In this document: one piece after another, positions 29,370 through 37,708 of the stretch
Position numbering within the stretch: position 1 is the stretch's first letter
Layout of the letters: each line of letters starts with the position of its first letter
Assembly: GCF_009301415.1 (NCBI RefSeq)
Contig: NZ_CP045073.1
Location: 558,001 to 622,000, forward strand
Reading direction: 5' to 3'
DNA length: 64,000 nt
DNA from: Paracoccus kondratievae
GTDB lineage: Bacteria; Pseudomonadota; Alphaproteobacteria; Rhodobacterales; Rhodobacteraceae
Notes under the pieces: model-generated
Told to the model about the DNA's origin: nothing
What the model saw: only the letters and a program-made list of their open reading frames with translations
Databases searched by the model: none
Position numbers and translations under genes: made by a program

Positions 29370-30266
29370 ATGCTGTACCAGACCAAAGCCGAATGGCTGG
29401 CCGCCCCGAAAAAGCGCGTGCTGTTCTTTGGCATGTCGGGTCTGGGCAAGACTTTCCTTGCCTCGATGCTGCGCGCCTCGGGTGACTGGTTCCACTATTC
29501 GGTCGATTACCGCATCGGCACCCGCTACATGGGCGAGCTTATTGCCGACAACTTCAAGCGCGAGGCGATGAAGGTCCCCTTTCTGCGCGAATTGCTGCTG
29601 TCGGATTCGGTCTATATCGCCTCGAACATCACCTTCGAGAACCTTGCGCCGCTGTCGACCTATCTGGGCAAACCGGGCAGCGTCACCCGCGGCGGGCTTG
29701 AGTTCGAAGAATACATGCGCCGCCAGGCCCAGCACCGCGCCGCCGAGATCGCGGCATTGCTGGACACCGGGCATTTCATCCGCCGGGCCGAAGAAATCTA
29801 CGGGCTTGAGCATTTCGTTTGCGACTCTGGCGGCTCGGTCTGCGAAGTGGTGGAGCCGTTCGCTGATGGCGACCCGGTGCTTGATGCGCTGGAACGGGAG
29901 TTACTGCTGATCTGGATCAAGGGTTCGGACGCGCATACCGAGGAACTGGTACGCCGCTTCGACCGCGCGCCGAAACCGATGTATTACCAGCCCGCGTTCC
30001 TTGACCGCGCCTGGACCGATTACCGGGTCGAAAAGGGCCTGCGCGAGGATCAGGTCAACCCCGACGACTTTATCCGCTGGACCTATGCCCGGGCGCTTGC
30101 GCATCGCCAGCCCCGTTACGAGGCCATGGCCCGGCGCGGCGTGACGCTGCTGGCCGAAGAGGTCGCGACCGTAAAAACCCCGGAGGATCTGATCGCCCTG
30201 ATCGGCCAGGCGATCGAAAGACAGTCACCGACTGAAAGGACGCATGATGCCCATCACCCTGCCTAA
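29370..30266 (+). CDS. Uncharacterised P-loop ATPase/kinase-like protein
   Basis: A 298-residue soluble protein. A Walker A motif GMSGLGKT is near residue 21 and is followed at once by [21 protein letters not shown], which suggests a small-molecule or nucleotide kinase-like fold. A possible second acidic segment is [14 protein letters not shown]. No domain I can name with confidence. The gene is divergent from ftsW, and its 3' end overlaps metA by 20 bases, so it is translated with metA. GGAAGG lies just upstream of ATG. Confidence 0.75.
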   Translation: MLYQTKAEWLAAPKKRVLFFGMSGLGKTFLASMLRASGDWFHYSVDYRIGTRYMGELIADNFKREAMKVPFLRELLLSDSVYIASNITFENLAPLSTYLGKPGSVTRGGLEFEEYMRRQAQHRAAEIAALLDTGHFIRRAEEIYGLEHFVCDSGGSVCEVVEPFADGDPVLDALERELLLIWIKGSDAHTEELVRRFDRAPKPMYYQPAFLDRAWTDYRVEKGLREDQVNPDDFIRWTYARALAHRQPRYEAMARRGVTLLAEEVATVKTPEDLIALIGQAIERQSPTERTHDAHHPA

Positions 30267-31173
30267 TGACCTGCCTGCCTTTGACATCCTGTCGAACGAA
30301 GGCGTCATGGTCATGTCGCCGGGCCGGGCCGCGACCCAGGATATCCGGCCCCTGCGCATCGGGCTGCTGAACCTGATGCCGAAAAAGATCCAGACCGAGA
30401 ACCAGTTCGCCCGGCTGATCGGCGCGACGCCGCTGCAGATCGACTTTCAGTTGATCCGCATGTCGGATCATGAAAGCCGCAACACCGCCGCTGATCACAT
30501 GGCAGCCTTCTACCGCCGCTTTTGCGAGGTCGAGGCGACGGGCGAAAAATTCGATGGCCTGATCATCACCGGCGCGCCGGTCGAGCACCTGCCCTTTGAA
30601 GAAGTCACCTATTGGGATGAGTTGAAGCGGGTCTTTGACTGGACCCAGACCCATGTGCATTCGACCTTTGGCGTCTGTTGGGGCGGCATGGCGATGGCAT
30701 GGCACTTTAACCGGCTGCCGAAACACATATTGCAGGAAAAGGCCTTTGGCTGTTTCCGCCACCGCAACCTTGCGCCGGCCAGCCCCTATCTGCGCGGCTT
30801 TTCCGATGATGTGCTGGTCCCTGTCAGCCGCTGGACCGAGGTAAGCCAGGCCGACGTCGATGCAAGGTCGGGGCTAAAGACGCTGATCGCATCAGATCAG
30901 GTCGGGCCCTGCCTGATCGAGGATGCGGCGCATCGCGCGCTCTATGTCTTTAACCACTTTGAATATGACAGCACGACGCTGAAGGACGAATACGACCGCG
31001 ACGTCGCGGCAGGCAAGCCGATCGACGTGCCGGTGAATTACTACCCCGACGACGACCCGTCGCAGGCACCGATGAACCGCTGGCGCAGCCATGCGCATCT
31101 GCTTTACGGTAACTGGATCAACGAGATCTATCAGACGACCTATTTTGACCTGAACCGCATCGGCGAGGCATGA
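30247..31173 (+). CDS. metA: Homoserine O-acyltransferase (MetA family), probably acetyl-type
   Basis: A 308-residue MetA enzyme that acylates L-homoserine for methionine synthesis. The catalytic cysteine sits in [12 protein letters not shown] (residue 144), and the catalytic histidine/glutamate come later (YVFNHFEYD). The acyl-donor pocket reads [14 protein letters not shown]; a glutamate at this place (Glu111 in reference numbering) is known to favour acetyl-CoA, while glycine favours succinyl-CoA. So homoserine O-acetyltransferase activity is predicted. ATG 30247 is preferred over 30244 for spacing from AAAGGA. Confidence 0.93.
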   Translation: MPITLPNDLPAFDILSNEGVMVMSPGRAATQDIRPLRIGLLNLMPKKIQTENQFARLIGATPLQIDFQLIRMSDHESRNTAADHMAAFYRRFCEVEATGEKFDGLIITGAPVEHLPFEEVTYWDELKRVFDWTQTHVHSTFGVCWGGMAMAWHFNRLPKHILQEKAFGCFRHRNLAPASPYLRGFSDDVLVPVSRWTEVSQADVDARSGLKTLIASDQVGPCLIEDAAHRALYVFNHFEYDSTTLKDEYDRDVAAGKPIDVPVNYYPDDDPSQAPMNRWRSHAHLLYGNWINEIYQTTYFDLNRIGEA

Positions 31174-31177
31174 TCCC

Positions 31178-32083
31178 ATGACACGGAACGGCAAAGACGC
31201 AAATGACAATCTGCCGGACCTGCCTTTCGTCGGCGCCATCACGCGCTATCTGGAAAAGGACGCCCCCCCCGCGCTGCGCAAGGCCATCGCGGCAGGCAAG
31301 GACAAACAGGTGCTTGACCCATCATATCCTTACCCCGAGGAAATGAAGGGCAAGGACTATGATGAACAGATGGCCGGGCTGCAATTGCAGCTCGTGCGGC
31401 TGATGCATGACGTCATCCGCGAGGGCAAGCGCATGATCGTGCTGTTCGAGGGGCGCGACGCTGCCGGCAAGGGCGGCACGATCGAGCGCGTGCGCGAGAA
31501 CCTGAACCCGCGCTCAGCCTATATCGTCGCGCTGCCGAAACCCAACGAGCGCGAGGCGGATGAGTGGTATTTCCAGCGCTATGTCGATTGGCTGCCCGCC
31601 CGGGGCGAGATCGCGCTTTTCGACCGCAGCTGGTACAACCGCGGTGTGGTCGAAAAAGTCTTTGGCTTCAGCTCGAATGCGCAACGTGAGACCTTCTTTC
31701 GCCAACTGCCGCTGTTTGAAAACATGCTGGTCGATGACGGGGTTATCCTGGTCAAACTGTGGCTCGAGGTTGGCCGGGCCGAGCAGCTGCGCCGTTTCCT
31801 GGCGCGCGAGCGTGATCCGCTGAAGCAATGGAAGCTCAGCTCGATTGACGTCGACGGGCTGGCGAAATGGGACGATTACAGCGCGGCGATCCGCGACACG
31901 CTGCTGCGCAGTCACTCAGGCATCGCGCCCTGGACGGTAATCCGCGCCGATGACAAACGCCGCGCCCGGATTGCCGCAATCCAGACCATCCTGCGGTCGG
32001 TCGAGTTCAGGGGCCGTGACGATCGACTGATTGGCCAGCCCGACCCGCAGATCACCGGCGGACCCGAGATCCTGCCGGAATGA
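31178..32083 (+). CDS. ppk2: Polyphosphate kinase 2 (class I)
   Basis: A 301-residue single-domain PPK2. Walker A is [12 protein letters not shown] near residue 90, the lid region has the [16 protein letters not shown] signature, and the C-terminal helix carries the usual basic residues. PPK2 enzymes phosphorylate nucleoside mono- or diphosphates from polyphosphate; the single-domain layout and length suggest the NDP-phosphorylating class I. It starts 4 bp after metA ends. Confidence 0.94.
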   Translation: MTRNGKDANDNLPDLPFVGAITRYLEKDAPPALRKAIAAGKDKQVLDPSYPYPEEMKGKDYDEQMAGLQLQLVRLMHDVIREGKRMIVLFEGRDAAGKGGTIERVRENLNPRSAYIVALPKPNEREADEWYFQRYVDWLPARGEIALFDRSWYNRGVVEKVFGFSSNAQRETFFRQLPLFENMLVDDGVILVKLWLEVGRAEQLRRFLARERDPLKQWKLSSIDVDGLAKWDDYSAAIRDTLLRSHSGIAPWTVIRADDKRRARIAAIQTILRSVEFRGRDDRLIGQPDPQITGGPEILPE

Positions 32084-32094
32084 GGGGCGCGCGG

Positions 32095-33039
32095 ATGCCG
32101 GATCGGACGCTTACCCCCGAACGCAGGCCGCGCCTTTTTCTGGTGGCAGCATGGATGATGGCGGCCCTCTGGCTTGCGATGCTGACACCCGCCGGGGCGC
32201 AAACGCTGCCTGACTGGCAGGACCCGCAGATCAACGACTTTGCCGGGCTTTTGACACCCGAGGATGCCCGGGCGCTTGATGAGGCGCTGACCGCCCTGCG
32301 CGATCAAACCGGGGTCGAGGGCACGGTCGTCACCCTGCCTGACCGCGCCCGCTACGGCGGCACGGACGGGCTTGAAGCCTTTGCCACCCGGCTTTTCAAC
32401 CATTGGGGCGTCGGCGACGCGACCCGCAACGACGGCTTCATGGTGCTGGTGCTGTCTGAAAACCGCGAAGCGCGGATCGAGCTGGGACGCGGCTATGAAA
32501 ACGACGCCGACATCCTTGCCCAGGAAATCATGCGCAACACCATGCTGCCTGCCTTTCGTGACGGGCAAATGTCGCGCGGCATCCGCGAAGGCACCTTGGC
32601 AGCAATCGACCTGATCGCCCGACCGACAGCGGCAGGACAGCCGGTCCGCGCCCCGAAAACAAGCATTGTCGACCGCATCGTGCCACTGTTGTTCGGCGGG
32701 GCGTGGCTTGTGATCCTTGGCGGCATTGCGCGGCAGGCATGGCGGCGCAATCGCTGCCCGCAATGCCGCCGGCGTGGACTGGAGACACAGGCCACCCCCC
32801 TTGAGACCCCGCTGCCGGAAGGCGGGCATATGGTCTCGCATGAAACCGTGACGCGGCGGTGCCCGGCCTGCGGCTGGTCCGAAAGCCGTGAGCGTCTGCG
32901 CCCGCAAACCGTCTGGTATGGACCGACCGGCACCGTGCTGCGCAGCGAGCGGACACCGGGCTATCGCAGCCTCTCGGGCGGGTCCCCGGGCTTTGGCGGC
33001 GGCTCATCGCGCGGTGGCGGGGCCTCGGGCCGCTGGTAG
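32095..33039 (+). CDS. TPM-domain (YgcG-like) membrane protein with zinc ribbon
   Basis: A 314-residue protein: signal-like hydrophobic segment (LVAAWMMAALWLAML), TPM domain (about residues 45-170, with NDFAGLLTPEDARALDEAL and DGFMVLVLSENREARIELG), one membrane helix (about 205-220), then two CxxC pairs (CPQC and CPAC) that look like a zinc ribbon, ending in a Gly/Ser-rich GGGSSRGGGASGRW tail. TPM proteins have been linked to photosystem II repair in plants and to respiratory chain assembly in bacteria; the role here is unknown. ATG 32095 follows GAGGGG; 32080 is the alternative start. Confidence 0.85.
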   Translation: MPDRTLTPERRPRLFLVAAWMMAALWLAMLTPAGAQTLPDWQDPQINDFAGLLTPEDARALDEALTALRDQTGVEGTVVTLPDRARYGGTDGLEAFATRLFNHWGVGDATRNDGFMVLVLSENREARIELGRGYENDADILAQEIMRNTMLPAFRDGQMSRGIREGTLAAIDLIARPTAAGQPVRAPKTSIVDRIVPLLFGGAWLVILGGIARQAWRRNRCPQCRRRGLETQATPLETPLPEGGHMVSHETVTRRCPACGWSESRERLRPQTVWYGPTGTVLRSERTPGYRSLSGGSPGFGGGSSRGGGASGRW

Positions 33040-33111
33040 GCTCTGTCATGCTTGCGAGCTTGGCGTGAGGCGGCTAGCGTCAAGCCAGAGTGCCTCAAGG
33101 AAAGCTCCGAC

Positions 33112-34164
33112 ATGAAACCTCTCCGCTTCCCCGCCCTTGCCCTTGCGCTGGCCAGTTCCAGCCTGACCGCTGCATGGGCCGCCGATCCTGAACTGACGGT
33201 CTTTGACTGGGCCGGGTTCGAAGAGCCGGTGATCTTTCAGGGCTATATCGACCAGCATGGCGACAGCCCGACCTTCGCCTTTTACGGCGATGATGACGAG
33301 GCCTATCAAAAGCTCTCGTCCGGCTTCAAGGCGGATGTCGCCCACCCCTGCTCGCAGATGGTGTCGAAATACCGTGATGCCGGCCTGATCGAGCCCTGGG
33401 ACGTCTCGAAGATCCCTGCGTTCGAGACCATCGACGCGAAGTTCCTGAATTCTCCGATCTTCAAGGACGATCAGGGCGTCTGGTACATCCCGACCGACTG
33501 GGGTGCGACCGCCATCGCCTATAACAAGGACACCGTCCCGGCCGAGGATGTCGCCAGCCTGAACGTCTTTATCGACCCGAAATATCAGGGCCGCACCTCG
33601 CTGCCCGATTCGGCCGACGATACCTGGGCGCTGGCCTATCTCGCCACCGGCACCACGGATTGGACGCAGGTGACGGATGAACAGTTCAAGGCGGCCGCCG
33701 ACTGGCTGCGTCAGGCCCATCAGAACGTCGCCGCCTATTGGGCCGATCCGGCCGAACAGGCACAGCTGATGGCATCGGGCGCGGTAGATGTGGCCTGGTC
33801 CTGGAACGACGCGGTGGTTCTGCTGGAAAACGACGGCTTCCCGGTCGGTTTCCAGCGTGCGGCCAAAGAAGGCAGCTCGACCTTCTTCTGCGGGTTCATC
33901 AACCTCAAGAACGGGCCGGGCAAGGAAGACAAGGTCTATGACTTTATCAACGCCTGGCTGGCACCCGAGGCAGGCAAGGGCCTGCTTGACACGATCGGCT
34001 ATGGCCACACCTCCAACGTCGCCATGGAGACGATCAAGGACGAGCCTGCGGTGCAAGAGGGGCTTTCGCCCGTCGACGCCCCGATTCTTTCGCAAACCCC
34101 GAACGATCCCCAGCAGCGCGAGCGTCAGCTGCAAGAGTTCGAAAAAATCAAGGCCGGCTTCTAA
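33112..34164 (+). CDS. Periplasmic spermidine/putrescine-type binding protein
   Basis: A 350-residue ABC-transporter solute-binding protein of the PotD/PotF family. The signal peptide ends near AAWAADPEL (residue 23). The opening strand LTVFDWAGFEEP and later segments YIPTDWGATAIAYN and VDVAWSWNDA are typical of this family. No permease or ATPase genes are adjacent, so it is an orphan or serves a transporter elsewhere. The ligand is probably a polyamine but cannot be fixed from sequence. Confidence 0.88.
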   Translation: MKPLRFPALALALASSSLTAAWAADPELTVFDWAGFEEPVIFQGYIDQHGDSPTFAFYGDDDEAYQKLSSGFKADVAHPCSQMVSKYRDAGLIEPWDVSKIPAFETIDAKFLNSPIFKDDQGVWYIPTDWGATAIAYNKDTVPAEDVASLNVFIDPKYQGRTSLPDSADDTWALAYLATGTTDWTQVTDEQFKAAADWLRQAHQNVAAYWADPAEQAQLMASGAVDVAWSWNDAVVLLENDGFPVGFQRAAKEGSSTFFCGFINLKNGPGKEDKVYDFINAWLAPEAGKGLLDTIGYGHTSNVAMETIKDEPAVQEGLSPVDAPILSQTPNDPQQRERQLQEFEKIKAGF

Positions 34165-34171
34165 TCGCCGC

Positions 34172-34203
34172 CTGATGCGCTCTGCCCCGGCGGGGCGCAT
34201 CAG
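34172..34203 (+). terminator. Possible terminator hairpin after the binding protein
   Basis: TGATGCGC (34173-34180) pairs with GCGCATCA (34195-34202), with a smaller GC-rich hairpin inside. There is no T-run after it. The 344 bp from here to the ssrA promoter hold no convincing gene; open frames there lie across the RNA gene and are chance. Confidence 0.45.
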
Positions 34204-34508
34204 CTACCGCGCGGGAATAAGCCAAATAACCGCCGCCCAAGCGGTGATTTTGCAGAATGTTCCCCGCACGCGCGGCGATAGACCGGTCAGCGCATCCTGG
34301 CCGCGCGCATCACCCACACGTTCCACGTAAACGCGGGATGGGATCCCGGACGATGTGAGCGGGATCACGCCACAGATGGGTGCCCGTGTGGACGACGGTC
34401 GATTTCCTCAGCACGGAATTCACCGGCACGTGTTCCTCCCTATGCGGTAATGACCGGCCAGTCAGGTATGCAGCGGCGGTCGGCCCCGTCTCCCTGACAT
34501 CCGCTCCC

Positions 34509-34537
34509 TTGCGTGTCCGCTGGGCCGCGCCTATATT
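34509..34537 (+). promoter_or_regulatory. sigma70-type promoter of ssrA
   Basis: A -35 box TTGCGT (34509-34514) and a -10 box TATATT (34532-34537) are separated by exactly 17 bp, directly upstream of the permuted tmRNA gene. Transcription would start near 34544. Confidence 0.75.
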
Positions 34538-34543
34538 CCGCCT

Positions 34544-34856
34544 GTTCGGGTTCGCCCGGGCTATGGGCATAAACGCGCAGGTAATAAGCGGATCGGACCC
34601 GGGGGCGGTACCCGGCGGCTCCACCAAAAACCCTCGTTGGGGGCACCTGGGGCCGAAACAGGATCGACGAACGTCTAAAGCTGTTGCTTTGTCCCGGTGA
34701 GCTACCACCGTTATCGGTGCAAAAAGTACAGTTGCCAACGACAACCGTGCTCCGGTCGCTCTGGCTGCGTAAGCAGCTCGGGTAACCGAAACTTAAGCCC
34801 TTGCGCCTAGCAGCGTAAGGCGGGGCCCGCAGGAGCCTGGCAACAGAATCCTGCAC
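34544..34856 (+). ncRNA. ssrA: Circularly permuted two-piece tmRNA
   Basis: tmRNA rescues stalled ribosomes and tags the unfinished protein. The acceptor piece comes first and ends in CGGCTCC-A-CCA (34616-34626). After a 22-base linker the coding piece starts GGGGCCG (34649-34655), which pairs with CGGCTCC to form the 7-bp acceptor stem (one G-U). The conserved GGATCGACG follows. The tag frame from 34734 to 34772 reads ANDNRAPVALAA then TAA. A hairpin GCAGGA/TCCTGC (34829-34854) marks the 3' end. The acceptor piece is expected to start near the predicted transcription start. The T-arm stem CCGGG/CCCGG closes a loop GGCGGTA that lacks the usual TTCRANY. Confidence 0.95.
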
Positions 34857-34932
34857 CTTATTATTCCCCTCATGCGGTGCTGTTTTCCTTGGGCTTCTGC
34901 TGTCCAGTTTTGCGAAGTTTTACCGTTTGCGT

Positions 34933-35391
34933 TCACGATAATCCCTCAGAATGGTGTGAGCGTCGGCCTTCGTGTCCTCGTGGCGGCAGTACCGCTGGAC
35001 CATTTCCGCCGACAGTCCGATTGAATCGCTGACGCGCTGCAATCAACCCGGCCCGTGTACGTTCACTGATGAGATTGCGCTCGAACTCGGCAAAGGCGGC
35101 CATGATATGAAAGATCAACCGCCCACCTGACGTGCTGGTGTCGATCGCTTCGTTGAGGGATCTGAACTCACATCCCCTTTCGCCGAGTTCCTCGATGAAC
35201 CTCACCAGATCGGTCAGGGACCGCCCCAGCCGGTCGAGCCTCCAGACCACCAGCGTATCGCCGGGCTTCAGCGCGCGCAGCACCTTCTCCAGTCCGGGCC
35301 TGTCCATGTTCGAGCCCGTAGCGCCGTGATCCTGAAAGAGCTTGTCACAGCCTGCATCCTTGTTCCGTGGCGGCCGGTCATCGACCGCCAT
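34933..35391 (-). pseudogene. Serine recombinase/invertase remnant
   Basis: About 150 residues of a resolvase/invertase catalytic domain. GDTLVVWRLDRLGRSLTDLV, then EAIDTSTSGGRLIFH and FERNLISERTRAGL, are unmistakable. The first ~25 residues, with the nucleophilic serine (YxRVSxxxQ), are missing, and the C-terminal helix-turn-helix is out of frame after RQRFN. It cannot be active. It lies 75 bp past ssrA, a common integration site, and probably marks an old element boundary. Confidence 0.85.
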
Positions 35392-35455
35392 CTCGGCCGC
35401 GAGGTCATGGGCGTCGTGCAGGGCGGATCAGTGTCGTGGCAGTTGGGGCATAGGG

Positions 35456-36244
35456 CTATGAGGGCGAAATCGCGCCGGGCCAGTAGAAGGCATCATCGGT
35501 CGGACGCGGGCCGAATATGGCCTGACCGACACGCACGACATCAGCACCTTCTTCGATGGCAACCTCATAATCCCCTGACATGCCCATGGATAGCTGCGTC
35601 AAGCCGGGATGAACGGCCATGGTCTTGTCCCGCAGAGCGCGCAGCAACCGGAAGCAGGGGCGCACCCGTTCGGTATCCGCGCTAAAAACTGCCAGTGTCA
35701 TCAGGCCGCGAGGTTTCAGCCGGGGATATTCCGGCAAGCGTTCCACAAACGCGGTCAGATCGTCAGGGTGCAAGCCGTATTTGCTGGCCTCGCCGGAGGT
35801 GTTCACCTGCACGAACACGTCAAGGTCGCGCCCTTGTGTATCAAGGCGGCGGTTCAGTTCCTCGGCTAGCCGGAAGCTATCGAGAGCGTGGAACTCCGAT
35901 GCGAAGCGGACGAGATATTTCACCTTGTTGGTCTGGAGGTGGCCGATGATGCTCCAGCGGATCGCAAGATCGGCAAGTGCTGCCTGCTTGTCGCGCGCCT
36001 CTTGCAGCTTGTTTTCCCCAAAATCAGAGATTCCCGCCGCAAAGGCGAAGCGCAGGATATGGGCGGGAACCGTCTTGGTGACGGGCAGAAGCCGCACATC
36101 TTCGGGCTGGCGGCCGCTGCGCAGGCAGGCGGCGGCAATGCGTTCCTGCACATCTTGCAGGTTGGCGGCAAAGGCGCGAGCGGGATCGTCCCCGAAGCGT
36201 GCTATGTCTTCCGATGAAAGATCGACGTTCAGCGAGACTGTCAT
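35456..36244 (-). CDS. yggS: PLP homeostasis protein (YggS/PLPBP family)
   Basis: A 262-residue PLP-binding protein with an alanine-racemase-like TIM barrel and no known enzyme activity; it buffers pyridoxal phosphate and affects vitamin B6 and amino-acid balance. LLPVTKTVPAHILR carries the PLP-binding lysine, FGENKLQEARDK and WSIIGHLQTNKVKYL are family signatures, and LSMGMSGDYEVAIEEGADVVRVG is the phosphate-binding end. ATG 36244 (MTVSLNV) is preferred; the longer frame adds an unlikely N-terminus. It lies 28 bp after glyA and is likely co-transcribed with it. Confidence 0.95.
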   Translation of the reverse strand: MTVSLNVDLSSEDIARFGDDPARAFAANLQDVQERIAAACLRSGRQPEDVRLLPVTKTVPAHILRFAFAAGISDFGENKLQEARDKQAALADLAIRWSIIGHLQTNKVKYLVRFASEFHALDSFRLAEELNRRLDTQGRDLDVFVQVNTSGEASKYGLHPDDLTAFVERLPEYPRLKPRGLMTLAVFSADTERVRPCFRLLRALRDKTMAVHPGLTQLSMGMSGDYEVAIEEGADVVRVGQAIFGPRPTDDAFYWPGAISPS

Positions 36245-36272
36245 ATCCGAACAGGCTCCCGCATCATGGCGG

Positions 36273-37577
36273 TCAGTAGGGCAGCGGAAAGCGACCGACG
36301 AGGCCGCGCACAAGCCCGCCGATCCGTTCTCGCTCGGCTTCGAGCGTCCCCCCGCGAACGGCGCGCAGCGTGTCGAGCATCAGAGCGGCGATCTGCCTGT
36401 ATTCTTCCGGTCCGAAGCCGCGTGAAGTTCCTGCCGCGCTGCCGACCCGGATGCCCGATGTTACCATGGGCATTTCGGGGTCATTCGGTATCGCGTTCTT
36501 GTTGAGCGTGATGCCGACAGATTCCAGCGCCTTTTCGGCGATATTGCCGGTGACGCCGAGAGGACGCAGATCGACCACCGCCAGATGGCAGTCGGTTCCG
36601 CCCGTGGTGATCGCCAATCCGCCTTCGGTCAGCGTTTGCGCGAGGACGCGGCAATTCTCGACCACGCGCCGCGAATAGGTCTTGAACGAGGGGTGAAGTG
36701 CCTCGCCGAACGCCACAGCCTTCGCTGCGATGACGTGCATGAGCGGACCGCCTTGCAGACCGGGAAAGGTCGCTGAATTGATCTTCTTCGCAATCTCGGC
36801 ATCATTGGTCAGGAGGAACCCGCCGCGTGGCCCGCGCAACGTCTTGTGCGTGGTTGAGGTGACGACATCGGCAAAGGGTATTGGCGACGGATAGGCGTCA
36901 CCGGCCACCAAACCCGCGAAGTGCGCCATATCGACCATAAGGATTGCACCCACTTCGTCGGCGATCTGGCGGAAGTGGGCAAAATCCAGCGTGCGCGGAT
37001 AGGCCGATCCACCAGCGATCAACAATTTCGGGCGATGCGTCCGCGCCAGCTCGGCCACCTGATCCATGTCGATCAGATGGCTTTCGGGGTCCACGCCATA
37101 GCTGACGACATTGAACCATCGGCCCGACAGGTTGACGGCAGCGCCATGCGTCAGATGGCCGCCCGCCTTGAGGTCGAGGCCAAGGATCGTATCGCCGGGT
37201 GTCAACAGCGCAAGGAATACCGCCTGATTGGCTTGGCTTCCCGAGTGCGGCTGCACATTGGCAAAAGTGCTTCCGAAAAGCTGGTTCAGGCGCTCTATGG
37301 CGAGGTCTTCCACCACATCGACATTGGCGCAGCCGCCATAATAGCGCCGATACGGATAGCCTTCGGCATATTTGTTGGTGAGGATCGAGCCTTGCGCTTC
37401 CAGAACGGCGGGGCTGACAAAATTCTCCGAGGCAATAAGTTCGATGCAGTTGCGCTGGCGGTCCCGTTCGTCGTTAATGGCCGCGAATACGGTGCTGTCC
37501 CCACCCGACAGACTGCTGCTTCCAACACTTCCTTCCGCAAGGGGCTGGCCTGGGGCTTCGGCTGTCGATGTTGCCAT
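36273..37577 (-). CDS. glyA: Serine hydroxymethyltransferase (accessory copy)
   Basis: A 434-residue PLP enzyme that interconverts serine and glycine with tetrahydrofolate. The PLP lysine is in [14 protein letters not shown] (about residue 245); other family segments are [20 protein letters not shown] and [15 protein letters not shown]. An unusual Ser/Gly-rich N-terminal extension of about 25 residues precedes the fold. Since it sits in a region bounded by recombinase remnants with other B6 genes, it is probably a second, acquired copy; whether it prefers serine or a related substrate such as alpha-methylserine is open. The operator at 37665-37707 lies about 90 bp upstream. Confidence 0.93.
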   Translation of the reverse strand: MATSTAEAPGQPLAEGSVGSSSLSGGDSTVFAAINDERDRQRNCIELIASENFVSPAVLEAQGSILTNKYAEGYPYRRYYGGCANVDVVEDLAIERLNQLFGSTFANVQPHSGSQANQAVFLALLTPGDTILGLDLKAGGHLTHGAAVNLSGRWFNVVSYGVDPESHLIDMDQVAELARTHRPKLLIAGGSAYPRTLDFAHFRQIADEVGAILMVDMAHFAGLVAGDAYPSPIPFADVVTSTTHKTLRGPRGGFLLTNDAEIAKKINSATFPGLQGGPLMHVIAAKAVAFGEALHPSFKTYSRRVVENCRVLAQTLTEGGLAITTGGTDCHLAVVDLRPLGVTGNIAEKALESVGITLNKNAIPNDPEMPMVTSGIRVGSAAGTSRGFGPEEYRQIAALMLDTLRAVRGGTLEAERERIGGLVRGLVGRFPLPY

Positions 37578-37664
37578 CGCTTATCTCCTTCAAGGTTCAG
37601 GCAGGGAGCGGCTAACCACATGGGCATCATGCGGCAGCCGGTCCGCCGGTCCCTATCATGAGAG

Positions 37665-37707
37665 TGGTCTGATATTCCCAACCATTTGCGGGATCATATC
37701 CAGACCA
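37665..37707. promoter_or_regulatory. Predicted MocR/PdxR operator upstream of glyA
   Basis: TGGTCTGAT (37665-37673) and an inverted copy ending CAGACCA (to 37707) span 43 bp. The same arrangement, with the same 43-bp span, occurs at 39204-39246 between mocR and benE. MocR regulators bind spaced repeats, so both are assigned to the MocR gene between them. The repeats are seen; binding is inferred. Confidence 0.7.
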
Positions 37708-37708
37708 T

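Noticed and set aside
34310-34856. Open frames on both strands over the ssrA gene
   Set aside because: The RNA structure, tag peptide and acceptor stem explain this sequence; no protein family is seen.
35425-35465. Minus-strand reading LIALCPNCH, like the end of an HNH nuclease
   Set aside because: Only nine residues and it overlaps the yggS 3' end; too short to claim a gene remnant.
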